Shown: positions 36,061-45,924, counted from the first letter of the stretch. The stretch: 64,000 nucleotides of DNA from Demequina sp. NBRC 110055 (GCF_002090135.1 NZ_BBRL01000005.1:62001-126000), one strand, 5' to 3'. The notes: generated from the letters alone by a model not told the origin. Numbers and translations: made by a program.

Positions 36061-36729
36061 ATGGACATCGCGATTATCGGACGCCACACCAAGGTTTCCG
36101 AGGACGTGCGGGACAAGATCTTCGAGAAGATGGACAAGATCGAGTCCCTCGCCACCCGCGCGACGCGTGCCGAGGTCACCGTCGTCCATGAACGTAATCC
36201 GAAGCTCTCGGGGGACCGCGAACGCGTCGAGATCACGCTGCACGGCAAGGGCGGCGTGCTCCGCGCCGAGGCCTCTGCCGATGACCGCCTCGCCGCGCTC
36301 GAGCGTGCCTCCATGAGGATCACCGAGCAGTTGCGCCGCATTCACGATCGCCGCGCCAAGCGCCACGTCGGCAAGCCCTCGCTCCACGAGGTCGTCACCG
36401 ATCTGCAGGCGAAGGACGACCCCGCGGTGACCGCGGGCGAGTCCCCCATCGAGTCCGTCGAGGCCTGGGAGGGTGCACCGCACGACGCCACCCGCGAGGT
36501 CGCCATCGACGGCACGCCCATCGTCATCCGTTCCAAGACCCACGAGGCCACTCCGATGACCGTCGCCGAGGCCATTGACCAGATGGAACTCGTCGGCCAC
36601 GACTTCTTCCTCTTCCATGACGCTGACTCCGGCCTCGCCTCGGCGGTCTACCGTCGCCGCGGCTGGACCTATGGCGTCCTTCACCTTGAGACGGCGGACG
36701 CGCACGAGGACGCACGCGAAACCGCCTGA
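36061..36729 (+). CDS. hpf: Long ribosome hibernation promoting factor
   Basis: 222 residues, the long HPF form. The N-terminal S30AE domain (1-105) starts MDIAIIGRHTKVSEDVR and binds the 30S decoding site. A linker is followed by the C-terminal dimerization domain (about 165-220) with EEAIDQMELVGHDFFLFHDAD-type pattern (partly quoted from sequence as AIDQMELVGHDFFLF). The dimer joins two 70S ribosomes into 100S particles in stationary phase. GAAGGAG lies 7 nt before the ATG at 36061. The 131-base leader suggests separate control from comF. Confidence 0.95.
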   Translation: MDIAIIGRHTKVSEDVRDKIFEKMDKIESLATRATRAEVTVVHERNPKLSGDRERVEITLHGKGGVLRAEASADDRLAALERASMRITEQLRRIHDRRAKRHVGKPSLHEVVTDLQAKDDPAVTAGESPIESVEAWEGAPHDATREVAIDGTPIVIRSKTHEATPMTVAEAIDQMELVGHDFFLFHDADSGLASAVYRRRGWTYGVLHLETADAHEDARETA

Positions 36730-36761
36730 TCGCGCTCCGTCACGAGGGGTGCGCGCGCCGG

Positions 36762-36767
36762 TAGGGT
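36762..36767 (+). promoter_or_regulatory. -10 element TAGGGT, leaderless EamA transporter
   Basis: TAGGGT followed by 6 nt and GTG at 36774, with no ribosome site. It lies 33 bases after the hpf stop. Confidence 0.6.
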
Positions 36768-36773
36768 TCCGGC

Positions 36774-37664
36774 GTGCGCACCCCTCATTTCGTCTCCGTC
36801 GTCGTCGCGGCGGTGCTGTGGGGCACAGGAGGCCTGCTGGGCTCGCTGCTGTCGGACTCGTCGGGAACCTCCGCCTACGCCGTCGCGATGTGGCGCATGC
36901 TCATCGCGGGGCTCGCGCTCGTCGCCTTCCTGGTCGTCTCCGGCCGCCTCGCCGCCCGCTCGCTCACCGCGCCGATGTGGCGGCGCGTCCTCGTCACGGG
37001 GGCGCTCACGGCCCTCTTCGAAGTGCTCTACTTCGGGGGCGTCGGCCTCGCCGGGGTGTCGCTGGCGACCCTCGTGACGATCGGCTCCGCGCCGCTGTGG
37101 GTGGCAATGGCCGATGCCGTGGTGGGCCGCGCGTGGCCGCCACGCCGCACCCTGGTCGCCCTGGGCACGGCCCTCGCGGGCCTCGTCGCGCTGCTCGGAA
37201 CGTCGATCGACGCCGGCGAGGGCGCGCTCGCGGGAGTCGCGGTCGCCTTGGCCGCCGGTGCGACATTCGCGGCGCTGACCTTCGTCAACCGGGCACCGGT
37301 CCCGGGGCTCGGCGCGGTACGCCTCACGGGCCTGTCATTTACTGCGGGCGGGCTCATGCTCGTGCCGGTGACGCTGGCGACGGGGTGGGTCGCGCCTGCC
37401 GGTGCGCAGGGGTGGGCCTACGCGCTTGCCCTCGGCATCGTGTCCACGGCACTCGCGTACGTCGCCTACCTCTCCGGCCTCGCGACCGTCCCGCCGTTTG
37501 TGGCGACCATCGTGTCCCTGCTCGAGCCGCTCGTGGCCGCGCTGCTGGGCGCGCTGGTGCTGGGGGAGCGGCTGGGGTGGTGGGGCATGGTGGGCGGCGG
37601 CGCACTCGCGGTGGCGATTGTCCTGTTGCGCCCTCAGCGAGACGCGCAGGCCGCCCCGGCCTGA
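36774..37664 (+). CDS. EamA/DMT-family transporter
   Basis: 296 residues with ten predicted helices in two EamA repeats (about 5-140 and 150-290). Repeat 1 shows [13 protein letters not shown] and MWRMLIAGL, and repeat 2 shows [16 protein letters not shown] and [19 protein letters not shown]. These are drug/metabolite exporters of the RhaT/YdcZ type; the substrate cannot be read. It sits between hpf and secA, which are normally adjacent, so it may be a later insertion in this lineage. Confidence 0.87.
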   Translation: MRTPHFVSVVVAAVLWGTGGLLGSLLSDSSGTSAYAVAMWRMLIAGLALVAFLVVSGRLAARSLTAPMWRRVLVTGALTALFEVLYFGGVGLAGVSLATLVTIGSAPLWVAMADAVVGRAWPPRRTLVALGTALAGLVALLGTSIDAGEGALAGVAVALAAGATFAALTFVNRAPVPGLGAVRLTGLSFTAGGLMLVPVTLATGWVAPAGAQGWAYALALGIVSTALAYVAYLSGLATVPPFVATIVSLLEPLVAALLGALVLGERLGWWGMVGGGALAVAIVLLRPQRDAQAAPA

Positions 37665-37710
37665 GCGCCTACGATGGTTCAGGATTCCCGAGACGTCAGG
37701 AGCATTGACT

Positions 37711-40620
37711 GTGTCCGTTTTTGATCGCGTCATCCGCATGGGCGAGGGTCGCACGCTGCGCCGCCTGGAGAAGATGGTCACCCTGACGAACGCCATGGAG
37801 AGCGTCTACGAGGAGATGTCGGACGCCGAGATCAAGGCGCTGACGGCCGAGTTCAAGCAGCGCTACGCCGATGGCGAGAGCCTCGACTCGATGCTCCCCG
37901 AGGCGTTCGCTGCGGTCCGCGAGGCCTCCCGGCGCACGCTTGGCCTGCGCCACTTTGACGTCCAGATCATGGGCGGCGCGGCCCTCCACGGCGGCAACAT
38001 CGCCGAGATGAAGACCGGTGAGGGCAAGACCCTCGTCGCGACGCTGCCCGCCTACCTCAACGCGCTCACCGGCGAGGGTGTCCACGTCGTCACCGTCAAC
38101 GACTATCTGGCCTCGTATCAGTCGGACCTCATGGGACGCGTCTTCCGCTTCCTCGGCATGGAAACCGGCTGCATCCTGTCGGGCATGACGCCCGAGCAGC
38201 GCCGTCAGCAGTACGCCGCCGATGTCACCTACGGCACGAACAACGAATTCGGCTTCGATCACCTGCGCGACAACATGGCCCTCGACGTCAAGGGTCTGGT
38301 GCACCGCGGCTACCACTTCGCGATCGTCGACGAGGTGGACTCGATCCTCATCGACGAGGCGCGCACGCCGCTGATCATCTCCGGCCCCGCCTCCGGCGAC
38401 AACGGCCGCTGGTACGTCGAGTTCGCGCGGATGGTGCGCGAGATGACGCTCGACGAGGACTACGAAGTCGAGGAGAAGAAGCGCGCCGTCGGCATGCTCG
38501 AGCCCGGCATCGAGAAGGTCGAGCGTGCGCTGGGGATCGAGAACCTCTATGAGCCGCAGAACACCCCGCTGATCGGCTTCCTCAACAACGCCGTGAAGGC
38601 CAAGGAACTGTTCAAGCGTGACCGCGACTACGTCGTGCAGGACGGCGAGGTCGACATCGTCGACGAGCACACCGGCCGCCTCCTCAAGGGGCGTCGGTAC
38701 TCCGAGGGTCTGCACCAGGCCATCGAGGCCAAGGAGGGCGTGCCGATCAAGGCGGAGAACCAGACCTACGCCTCGATCACACTGCAGAACTACTTCCGTC
38801 AGTACGACAAGCTCGCTGGTATGACCGGTACTGCTCAGACCGAGGCCGCCGAACTCAACTCGACATACGGGCTCGGCGTGGTGCCGATTCCCACGAACAA
38901 GCCGATGCAGCGCATCGACCAGTCGGACCTGCTGTACAAGACCGAGGCCGCGAAGTTCGACGCGGTTATCGACGACATTCTCGAGCGTCACGAGGCGGGT
39001 CAGCCGGTCCTGGTCGGCACGGTGTCCGTGGAGAAGTCGGAGAAGCTCTCGAAGGAGCTGCGCAAGCGTGGCATCAAGCACTCCGTGCTCAACGCCAAGC
39101 AGCACGAAAAGGAGGCCTCGGTCGTGGCCGAGGCCGGCCGCAAGGGTGCCGTCACGGTGGCGACGAACATGGCCGGTCGTGGTACCGACATCATGCTCGG
39201 TGGCAACCCCGAGTTCCGTGCGGTCCAGGAGATGGCCGAGCGTGGCCTCGACCCCCACGAGAACCCGGAGGAGTACGAGCGCGTCTGGGACGATGTCCTC
39301 GCGCAGGCGCAGGCCGACGTTGCCAGTGAGCACGACGAGGTTCTCGCGGCCGGCGGTCTCTACGTCCTCGGCACCGAGCGTCACGAGTCGCGCCGCATCG
39401 ACAACCAGTTGCGCGGTCGCTCGGGCCGTCAGGGCGACCCGGGTGAGTCGCGGTTCTACCTGTCTCTCGAAGACGACCTCATGCGCATGTTCCAGTCGGG
39501 CATGGCGGCGACGATGATGAACTCGTCGGCCATTCCCGACGACATGCCCATCGAGTCGAAGGTCCTCACGCGCGGCGTGCGCAGCGCCCAGGCGCAGATC
39601 GAGGGTCGCAACGCTGAGATCCGTCGCAACATCCTGAAGTACGACGACGTCATGAGCTCGCAGCGCACGGTCTTGTACGGCCGTCGCCGCGAGGTGCTCT
39701 CGGGTGAGGACTTCTCGGAGGAGGTCCACACGTTCATCGACGACGTGGTGCGTGCCTACGTCACCGCCACCACCGTCGTCGGCGCCCCCGAGGACTGGGA
39801 CCTCGAGGCCCTGTGGAAGGACCTCCACACCATCTACCCCGTGTCCGTCACGGTCGACGAGATCGTCGACGAGGCCGGCGGCATCGAGAAACTGAGCTCC
39901 GCGTTCCTCGAGCGCGAACTGACCGCGGACGCCCGCGTGCAGTACGACGCCGTCGAGGAACGCATCGGCTCCGAGCTGCTGCGGACCGTCGAGCGTCAGG
40001 TGGTCCTGCAGGTGCTGGACGCGAAGTGGCGCGAGCACCTCTATGAGATGGACTATCTCAAGGAGGGCATCGGCCTGCGCGCCATGGGTCAGCGCGACCC
40101 GCTGACCGAATACCAGCGCGAGGGCTTCCAGCTCTTCGAGGCGATGAGCGACGGCATCAAGGAGCAGGCGCTCAAGGTGCTGTACCGGGTCGAGAAGCGT
40201 GAGAAGCAGCCGCAGGGCGCACCGGTCACCGCGGCATCGGCCGCTCAGACCGCCGCGGCGGCGCCGGCCCCCGGGGTGGTTCCCCCGGGCAAGAGCGGCG
40301 GGCGCGGCCCCGCGACGTCCACGGGCCCCACCGCCGGTGCGCCCGGCCCCGCACGCCAGCGCCAACAGTTCACCGCGTCGTCGACCACCCCTGGGGCGCT
40401 CATGCAGTCGTCGATGGGCGCGTTGACCTACTCGGGTCCGTCGGAGGACGGCTCGGCCACGGTCAAGCGCGGCGACGGCTCCGCGGTGGCCGGCTCCAGC
40501 GGCGCGGCATCGAGCCCCGAAGCGGATGGGTCGACGTTCCCCGGCACGGCCAAGAACTCGCCGTGCCCGTGTGGCTCCGGCAAGAAGTACAAGCTCTGCC
40601 ACGGCAAGAACGAGGAGTAG
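37711..40620 (+). CDS. secA: Preprotein translocase ATPase SecA
   Basis: 969 residues, the essential motor that drives proteins through SecYEG. DEAD motor: Walker [11 protein letters not shown] (about residue 105), Walker [17 protein letters not shown], preprotein cross-linking domain, and motor 2 motif [12 protein letters not shown], then the helical scaffold and wing domain. The C-terminal linker (about 830-945) is low-complexity. The SEC-C zinc motif [15 protein letters not shown] ends the protein. The GTG at 37711 gives the usual [13 protein letters not shown] start; an AGGAG lies 9-10 nt upstream. TACGAT at 37670-37675 may be the -10. SecA1 type, corresponding to Rv3240c. Confidence 0.97.
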   Translation: MSVFDRVIRMGEGRTLRRLEKMVTLTNAMESVYEEMSDAEIKALTAEFKQRYADGESLDSMLPEAFAAVREASRRTLGLRHFDVQIMGGAALHGGNIAEMKTGEGKTLVATLPAYLNALTGEGVHVVTVNDYLASYQSDLMGRVFRFLGMETGCILSGMTPEQRRQQYAADVTYGTNNEFGFDHLRDNMALDVKGLVHRGYHFAIVDEVDSILIDEARTPLIISGPASGDNGRWYVEFARMVREMTLDEDYEVEEKKRAVGMLEPGIEKVERALGIENLYEPQNTPLIGFLNNAVKAKELFKRDRDYVVQDGEVDIVDEHTGRLLKGRRYSEGLHQAIEAKEGVPIKAENQTYASITLQNYFRQYDKLAGMTGTAQTEAAELNSTYGLGVVPIPTNKPMQRIDQSDLLYKTEAAKFDAVIDDILERHEAGQPVLVGTVSVEKSEKLSKELRKRGIKHSVLNAKQHEKEASVVAEAGRKGAVTVATNMAGRGTDIMLGGNPEFRAVQEMAERGLDPHENPEEYERVWDDVLAQAQADVASEHDEVLAAGGLYVLGTERHESRRIDNQLRGRSGRQGDPGESRFYLSLEDDLMRMFQSGMAATMMNSSAIPDDMPIESKVLTRGVRSAQAQIEGRNAEIRRNILKYDDVMSSQRTVLYGRRREVLSGEDFSEEVHTFIDDVVRAYVTATTVVGAPEDWDLEALWKDLHTIYPVSVTVDEIVDEAGGIEKLSSAFLERELTADARVQYDAVEERIGSELLRTVERQVVLQVLDAKWREHLYEMDYLKEGIGLRAMGQRDPLTEYQREGFQLFEAMSDGIKEQALKVLYRVEKREKQPQGAPVTAASAAQTAAAAPAPGVVPPGKSGGRGPATSTGPTAGAPGPARQRQQFTASSTTPGALMQSSMGALTYSGPSEDGSATVKRGDGSAVAGSSGAASSPEADGSTFPGTAKNSPCPCGSGKKYKLCHGKNEE

Positions 40621-40623
40621 GCC

Positions 40624-41049
40624 TCACAGCACGTCGATGACGGTCGCAAGCCAGCGGCCGTGCATGTCCTCCAGCCGCATGGCGATGGCGCGGGAGTGTT
40701 CTCCATCGTCGACCACCAGTGACACCTCGGCGCTCGTCGCCGAGGTACGGCAGACGCGGGCGCGCAGAATCTGGGTGGGCCGCGGCCTGAGCCCGCGGCG
40801 GCGAGCGAGCGACTGCTGGCGCAGCAGCGTCTCGCGAAGCTCCGGGGCGATCCAGCGTGCCAGTGGGCTGAGGTCCGTTCCGCCCGAGATCGACTCCATG
40901 ACGGCCTTGCCCAGGGTGCACGCGAGGGGCGCGGGATCGCCCAGGAGCGTGTGCGGGCGAGCGTAGGGGCGCACCGTCTCCGGGCGGCGACCCGCGGCGG
41001 GACGGTCGACGCCCTGACGCGCGGGCTCGTGAGCGGGCAAGGCGCTCAT
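40624..41049 (-). CDS. DUF6459-type (Rv3231-region) small protein
   Basis: 141 residues, no membrane segment. Alternating helices and strands with ARWIAPELRETLLRQQSLARRRG and RTSATSAEVSLVVDDGEHSRAIAMRLE; the end is a strand pair LATVIDVL. This resembles Rv3231c/DUF6459 proteins that sit after secA in actinobacteria. Function is unknown. It is convergent with secA (3-base gap) and overlaps the LysM gene by 4 bases, so it is the second gene of that operon. Confidence 0.75.
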   Translation of the reverse strand: MSALPAHEPARQGVDRPAAGRRPETVRPYARPHTLLGDPAPLACTLGKAVMESISGGTDLSPLARWIAPELRETLLRQQSLARRRGLRPRPTQILRARVCRTSATSAEVSLVVDDGEHSRAIAMRLEDMHGRWLATVIDVL

Positions 41050-41852
41050 CGCGTCCACCCCTCGGGCAGTGCCAAGACCTGGCCCGGCACGATGAGGTGC
41101 GGATCTGCCCCGATGACCGCCCGGTTGGCCTCGTAGAGCGCCGGCAACGCCGCCGCAATGGTCGGGGCGTCGTCCGTATCGAGCTGTGCGGCCGTAATGG
41201 TCCACAGGGAGTCGCCTCGGGTGACGGTGTACTCCTGGTCGGGGATGCCAGGTGGTGCGGAGGGTGCGGTGCGGTCACTGCGTGTCGCGGGGCCCTGCGG
41301 CTGCGGCGTTGCGAGTGGCGTCGCCGCGGGCGGCGTTTCTGCCGCCTCGGACTGTGCCATCGCCACCGGCGCATCGGTAGCGATGGCCGGGCCGTCGAAG
41401 TTGAGCCAGCCGGCAGCAGAGGTGTCGTCCGGACCAGGCTCGACGATCCATCCCGGCGTCGCGGACGCCGAGGTCGCGATGCCGGCCGTGACCGCCGCTC
41501 CGAGACCGACGCCGACGACGCGGCGCCACACGAGGGGCGTGAGCGCGGCGATACGGCCACGCAGCCGCCGTGGAGCGATCGCGGCCGCCACCGCGGCGAG
41601 CGTCAACCATGCACAGGCCGCCGCCCCTACAAGCGCGACCGTCGCCACCACGATGTCCTCGACCGCGGCCGCGGCGCCGAGGTTCCCGCCCGCCCGGTCG
41701 TGACCGGTGCCGACCTCCCAGGCGACGCGCGCCAGCGCGTATCCCACGGCAGCCACGGCGAGGATCACGCCGCAGGCGGCGGCGCGGGCGCCTGCCGAAG
41801 CGCCGACGCCGGGAGGTATCGACGGGGAAGCGGAGATGACGGTGTCAGACAC
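41046..41852 (-). CDS. LysM-domain membrane protein
   Basis: 268 residues. Four hydrophobic helices (about 20-45, 68-92 and 105-130) are followed by a low-complexity linker (135-205). The C-terminal LysM module (about 210-262) is YTVTRGDSLWTITAAQL followed by IVPGQVLALPEGW. The LysM module binds peptidoglycan, so the C-terminus is outside and the protein probably tethers wall to membrane. It starts with MSDTVISASP. It is often seen with the DUF6459 gene next to secA. Target of the tether is unknown. Confidence 0.83.
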   Translation of the reverse strand: MSDTVISASPSIPPGVGASAGARAAACGVILAVAAVGYALARVAWEVGTGHDRAGGNLGAAAAVEDIVVATVALVGAAACAWLTLAAVAAAIAPRRLRGRIAALTPLVWRRVVGVGLGAAVTAGIATSASATPGWIVEPGPDDTSAAGWLNFDGPAIATDAPVAMAQSEAAETPPAATPLATPQPQGPATRSDRTAPSAPPGIPDQEYTVTRGDSLWTITAAQLDTDDAPTIAAALPALYEANRAVIGADPHLIVPGQVLALPEGWTR

Positions 41853-41955
41853 GGGAAGCCTCCATTTGATATTTTTTGATGCTCTTTGATGTCCTTAGGT
41901 CTACTTGAGCGGGGCGAGGTTGTCTACCGGAACCGCAAAGTGTGGACAGCGCGGC

Positions 41956-41961
41956 TACCGT
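41956..41961 (+). promoter_or_regulatory. -10 element TACCGT, leaderless start
   Basis: TACCGT followed by 6 nt and the ATG at 41968. Confidence 0.5.
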
Positions 41962-41967
41962 GACGGG

Positions 41968-42480
41968 ATGCGGTGGGAGGAACTCTTCGCCGACCTCGAG
42001 GCGCAGGCGGACGCCGACGGGGCGGCCGCGTGGCGCGAGGAAGTGGCCGCTCGTGAGCGCTCGGAGCGCGCGTCGGTGCCGTGGAGTGCGCGCGTCGCCG
42101 CGGCTCAGGGCAGCCGCGTGCGGCTCGCGCTGGCGGACGGCGCGATCCTGGAGGCTCAGGTGCGAGACGGCGGCGACGAGTGGATACTCGTGCGCGACGC
42201 GGACGGGCGCGAACACGTGGTGGCGAGTGCTGGCGTCGACGCGATCGAGGGGTTGCCCGCACGTGGCGCGCACCGCGGCGTCGTCGAGCGACGGGTGCGT
42301 CTGACCAGCGTCTTGCGATCGCTCGCGAGGGATCGCACCAGGGTTGCGGTCGTCACCCGGACGGGTTCTAGGGTGGGGCTGATCGCCTGGGTAGGCGCCG
42401 ACCACCTCGAGATCGGCGAACCGGGCCGCGCGGCGGCCACGGTGCCCACCTCGGCGATTGTGGTGGTGCGACCGGCCTAG
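41968..42480 (+). CDS. Conserved small protein, unknown function
   Basis: 170 residues, no signal or helix spanning a membrane. Begins MRWEELFADLEAQADADGAAAWREEV, a helical acidic region (landmark), then several beta strands: RVRLALADGAILEAQVRDGGDEWILVRD and RVAVVTRTGSRVGLIAWVGADHLEIG. The strand-rich core could be a small barrel (Sm-like or KOW-like), but this is a guess. I do not recognise a named family. The -10 hexamer fixes the start. The last 4 bases overlap the convergent HTH gene. Confidence 0.72.
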   Translation: MRWEELFADLEAQADADGAAAWREEVAARERSERASVPWSARVAAAQGSRVRLALADGAILEAQVRDGGDEWILVRDADGREHVVASAGVDAIEGLPARGAHRGVVERRVRLTSVLRSLARDRTRVAVVTRTGSRVGLIAWVGADHLEIGEPGRAAATVPTSAIVVVRPA

Positions 42481-42686
42481 GCTTCGCTGCGGTCGACCTT
42501 GTGGCGCGCCACCTCATACTGACGGGCGATATACGACTCGAGCTCGGTCGCCTCGATGCGCCACACGCCACGCCCGCCTACCTGAATTGCGGGCAGGTCC
42601 CCGCTGCGCACCAGGGAGTATGCCTGCTGCGACGAGATGTTCAGAATCTCCTGAACGTCCTCGATCTTCAGGAATCGTGGCGCCAT
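42477..42686 (-). CDS. Excisionase-type helix-turn-helix protein
   Basis: 69 residues, a MerR-like winged helix of the AlpA/excisionase family. The HTH is FLKIEDVQEILNISSQQAYSL (landmark, residues 5-25), then the wing VGGRGVWRIEATELESYI. Such proteins are conserved single-copy genes in actinobacteria between secA and the SAF gene, not part of a prophage. Target DNA is unknown. ATG at 42686 has GTCGCT before it without a ribosome site, and CACAAT 6 nt upstream may be a divergent -10. Confidence 0.82.
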   Translation of the reverse strand: MAPRFLKIEDVQEILNISSQQAYSLVRSGDLPAIQVGGRGVWRIEATELESYIARQYEVARHKVDRSEA

Positions 42687-42802
42687 AGCGACATTGTGTC
42701 ATGCGGCCTCACGAGCGCCGGCGTTGTCCACAGGTGTTGCCGTCGCTGGCGTGAGCGGGCATTCTTGAGCGGCATCGGGCGACATCCATCGGGGGGCGAG
42801 CC

Positions 42803-43429
42803 ATGAACGATGCGGGACCCATTGCCGGTCGGCTCAAACGACCGACGTGGCGCGACCCTCGGCTGCTCATCGGCATCGCACTGATCGCGCTGTCGGTGGT
42901 CGCCGTCGCGGTGCTCGTGCGCTCGGCGGATGCGACCGAGCCGTATTACGCGGCGCGACAGACCCTCGCGCCCGGCGACGTCATCGCGGAGGACGACCTC
43001 GTCGTCTCCTACGTCAGAGTGTCGTCAGCGGAGTACGTCGCTGCACAAGCCGACCCGCCCGTCGGTCAGGTCGTGACCCGCACGGTTGGCCAGGGGGAAC
43101 TCGTGCCGGCCGCCGTGCTCGCCGACGCCGGTGACGTGACCGTCAGGCCCGTCGCAGTCGCCACCTCCATGCCCCTCGACGCGGGCATCGGGCCCGGTGC
43201 GGTGGTCGACGTCTGGCTCACGACGGTGGACAACGCGGGCGTGGCGACGACGGTGCTGCTGGGCGAGGGGCTCGTCGTCACCGCGGTCACCGAGGCCGAG
43301 GGTGCCTTTGCGGTCGATGCCGATCAGGTCGTCTACGTTGCGGTGCCGCAGGACGAGGTGCCTGCCTTTTTGCAAGCCGTCGCGTCCGGAGGCGACCTGG
43401 CCGTGCTGGGGTTAGGGGGAACGCCGTGA
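42803..43429 (+). CDS. SAF-domain (CpaB/FlgA-like) membrane-anchored protein
   Basis: 208 residues. One helix (about 22-42) is followed by the SAF domain (about 48-115) with YYAARQTLAPGDVIAEDDLV and the GELVPAAVL turn. An RcpC-like beta region completes the protein (VVDVWLTTVDN). SAF proteins are found in Tad/Flp pilus assembly (CpaB) and as chaperones (FlgA). It overlaps the next gene by 4 bases. No Tad pilus genes are within this window. Confidence 0.82.
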   Translation: MNDAGPIAGRLKRPTWRDPRLLIGIALIALSVVAVAVLVRSADATEPYYAARQTLAPGDVIAEDDLVVSYVRVSSAEYVAAQADPPVGQVVTRTVGQGELVPAAVLADAGDVTVRPVAVATSMPLDAGIGPGAVVDVWLTTVDNAGVATTVLLGEGLVVTAVTEAEGAFAVDADQVVYVAVPQDEVPAFLQAVASGGDLAVLGLGGTP

Positions 43430-44679
43430 CCCGCATCTCCGTCATCGTCGCGGTCGCCGGCCCCCGCGAGTCGGGCATCGTGGAGGCGTGCACGGCGAGG
43501 CGCGATCTTGAAGTCGTGAGGCGGTGCGCCGACCTCGTCGAAGCGGTCGCCGCCGCGCGCGCCGGTGTCGGCGCCGTCATGCTGGTCTCGGACCATGCGC
43601 GGCTGACTCGCGAGGTCATCGCCGACGTGCGAGCGCAGGGTGTCGCGGTCGTGGCGTGGCCTCGCACGCGCGAGACCGGCGAGCAGCTGGCGCGGCTGGG
43701 TATCGCCGCGGTGCTCGCACCCCATGCGACGGACGAGGCCATCGCGCAGGCTGTCGCCGATGCGGTGGGCGGCGATTCCGCCGGCTCTCGGGGACCCGTG
43801 CCGACGGCCACCGAGCACGACGCCGTCGGTCATCGAGGCATGGTCGTGGCCGTGTGGGGCCCCACGGGCGCGCCAGGGCGCACTACGGTGGCACTCAACC
43901 TCGCCGCTGAGGCCGCGCACGCCGGGCGCGAGGCGCTGCTAATCGATGCCGACACGTACGGCGGCGCCGTCGCCCAGGCCTGCGGACTCCTGGACGAGGC
44001 GCCCGGACTCGCGGGTCTCGCACGCATTGCCCAGCGTGGGACGGTGCGCGGCGCCGACGTCGACGCCGCCGCCATCCGGGTGAGCGAGCGGTGGCGCGTG
44101 ATCACGGGCATCTCGCGCCCGCACCGCTGGCTCGAGGTCCCCGGCGTGGCGCTCGACGAGGTCTGGCAGGGGGCTCGCGAGGCGGCGGAGTTTGTCGTGA
44201 TCGACGCGGGCTTCGGGCTCGAACGCGACGAGGAACTGACATACGACACGCGAGCGCCTCAGCGCCACGGCGCGACGCTGTCGGCTTTGAACGCGGCCGA
44301 TGCCGTGGTCGCCGTGGGCACGGCCGAGCCGCTGGGCATTCAGCGCCTCATCCACGGGCTGGCCGACCTCGCGGACGTGGGCGTGCGCGAACCCGTGGTG
44401 GTCGTCAACAGGGTGAGGGCCGACGTCGCCGGGAGCAGGCCCGAGGAGGCGGTCGCCGATGCCCTCGTACGGTATGCGGGCATCGAATCCGTGTGGACGT
44501 TGCCGTGGGATCCCCGGGCGGCCGATGCCGCGACGCTCGCCGGTCGCGCTCTCGCCGAACGCGCGCCGCGGTCGGCTCTGCGCCGGTCCATCGCCGCCCT
44601 TGCCGCAGCCCTCACGCCAGCGACGTTGGTCGAGGCGGCGCGGCCATCGACCCTCGACCGACACGCGCTGTCACACTGA
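43426..44679 (+). CDS. CpaE/MinD-like protein with variant P-loop
   Basis: 417 residues. An N-terminal receiver-like domain (1-125) is followed by a SIMIBI ATPase fold (about 145-400). The deviant Walker A is VWGPTGAPGRTTVALNLAAE. Here GPTGAPGRTT has Arg where KGGxGKT-type loops have the second Lys, and the first signature Lys is absent too. The DAD-like segment LLIDADTYGGAVAQ and VVIDAGFG are intact. CpaE proteins localise pilus machinery. It is paired with the SAF (CpaB-like) gene; the two probably make one complex without a pilus operon here. Confidence 0.8.
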   Translation: MTRISVIVAVAGPRESGIVEACTARRDLEVVRRCADLVEAVAAARAGVGAVMLVSDHARLTREVIADVRAQGVAVVAWPRTRETGEQLARLGIAAVLAPHATDEAIAQAVADAVGGDSAGSRGPVPTATEHDAVGHRGMVVAVWGPTGAPGRTTVALNLAAEAAHAGREALLIDADTYGGAVAQACGLLDEAPGLAGLARIAQRGTVRGADVDAAAIRVSERWRVITGISRPHRWLEVPGVALDEVWQGAREAAEFVVIDAGFGLERDEELTYDTRAPQRHGATLSALNAADAVVAVGTAEPLGIQRLIHGLADLADVGVREPVVVVNRVRADVAGSRPEEAVADALVRYAGIESVWTLPWDPRAADAATLAGRALAERAPRSALRRSIAALAAALTPATLVEAARPSTLDRHALSH

Positions 44680-44683
44680 ACTC

Positions 44684-45130
44684 ATGCGCGTGTATGTGCC
44701 GGCCACCTTCGCGGATCTCGAGCAGATCGCGGTGGGCCTGTTTGCCCCCGAGCGTGGCTTCGCGCTCACGCACCGGATGCTCGAGATCTCCTCGCTCGAC
44801 GATGAGGAGGAGATCGCGGAGCAGGTGCGCGACACGGCCGCCATGGCCTCGGTCGTTGAGTATGAGTCGCCCCTGCGCGTGGTGGTCGTAGCCGACTACG
44901 CGCGCGCGGATGTCACGGAGATGGTGGGCGAGCACCCCGCTGCGGTAGCCGTGTCTGGCCGGGTGGGCGTCGGGCAGATCGCCTGCGTCTTCATCGACGA
45001 GCCGGATGCGGCGCCCGACGTCCGTGCAGCGCGCGCGGGCGAGGATGGACGCGAGCGGCTCGAATCGCGCGACCTCCTGTGGTGGGGGCCGGGGGAGCTC
45101 GGGGCGGTCCCCGGGCCCGCTGTGCCCTAG
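44684..45130 (+). CDS. DUF6912-type conserved protein
   Basis: 148 residues. Starts MRVYVPATFADLEQIAVG and has the segment FALTHRMLEISSLDDEEEIAEQVRDTAAMAS (landmark, about 26-58), then VVVVADYARADVT. A compact alpha/beta fold with no catalytic motif. Widely conserved in actinobacteria near this locus with no known function. Start follows the previous stop by 4 bases, so it is probably co-transcribed. Its end overlaps hisN by 4 bases. Confidence 0.8.
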   Translation: MRVYVPATFADLEQIAVGLFAPERGFALTHRMLEISSLDDEEEIAEQVRDTAAMASVVEYESPLRVVVVADYARADVTEMVGEHPAAVAVSGRVGVGQIACVFIDEPDAAPDVRAARAGEDGRERLESRDLLWWGPGELGAVPGPAVP

Positions 45131-45918
45131 GGCCGCAGGGCGTCCACGATCGCGTCGTGGAGCACGCCATTGGAGGCGACGGCGTCGCCTCCGTGCGGGC
45201 CGGGCGCCCCGTCGAGCGAGGTGAAGCGCCCGCCGGCCTCGGTGACGATCGGCACGAGTGCGGCCATGTCGTGGAGGGCGAGTTCGGGCTCGAAGGCCGC
45301 ATCGACGGCACCCTCGGCCACGAGCATGTATGACCAGAAGTCCCCGAAGGCGCGGGTGCGCCACACGGTGCGCGACAGCTCGAGGAACGCCTCGAGGCGG
45401 CCGCGCTCCTCCCAGCCCGTGAGCGAGGAATACGACACGCTCGCCTCGCTCAAGTCGGCCGTGCGGGAGACCGAGAGTGCTACGGCATCGGCCGGCGTCT
45501 GGCCGCGCCAGGCTCCGCCCCCCACCGCGGCAAACCAGCGGCGCCCGAGCGCGGGGGCACTCACCACGCCGACCACGGGCTCGCCGTCGACGAGGAGGGC
45601 AATCAGCGTGGCCCACGCGGGCACCCCGCGGATGAAGTTCTTGGTGCCGTCGATGGGGTCGACCACCCATTGACGCGGGCTGTCGCCACTCGCGCCGAAT
45701 TCCTCGCCCAGAATCGCGTCGTCAGGGCGGGCGTCCTCGACTCGCGTGCGAACGATGCGCTCGGCCGCGCGGTCGATGGCGGTCACCGGCGTCTCGTCTG
45801 CCTTGATCTCGACCGTGAGTGACGCGGGATCCGCATGGGCCATGGTGAGCGCGTCGACCTCGTCGGCGATGGCGAGGGCGAGCGCAAGGTCGTCGGCGTA
45901 AGGGGAGGGGGTCGACAT
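45127..45918 (-). CDS. hisN: Histidinol-phosphatase, inositol monophosphatase family
   Basis: 263-residue Mg-dependent phosphatase that makes histidinol from histidinol phosphate. Metal site motifs: EEFG (ILGEEFGASGD), VVDPIDGTKNFIRGVPAWAT with Asp residues for Mg, and the C-terminal ALHDMAALVPIVTEAGG (LHDMAAL, in place of WDxAA). The pattern matches actinobacterial HisN (Rv3137) rather than SuhB. It starts leaderlessly at 45918; no his operon genes are seen. Confidence 0.9.
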   Translation of the reverse strand: MSTPSPYADDLALALAIADEVDALTMAHADPASLTVEIKADETPVTAIDRAAERIVRTRVEDARPDDAILGEEFGASGDSPRQWVVDPIDGTKNFIRGVPAWATLIALLVDGEPVVGVVSAPALGRRWFAAVGGGAWRGQTPADAVALSVSRTADLSEASVSYSSLTGWEERGRLEAFLELSRTVWRTRAFGDFWSYMLVAEGAVDAAFEPELALHDMAALVPIVTEAGGRFTSLDGAPGPHGGDAVASNGVLHDAIVDALRP

Positions 45919-45924
45919 GCGGCA

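Noticed and set aside
37696-40602. 968-codon open frame antisense to secA
   Set aside because: Mirror of a strongly biased coding sequence; SecA on the plus strand has all motifs.
42477-42686. Excisionase gene as a sign of a prophage or integrated element
   Set aside because: No integrase, att repeat or other phage gene nearby; this HTH is a conserved resident gene in actinobacteria.
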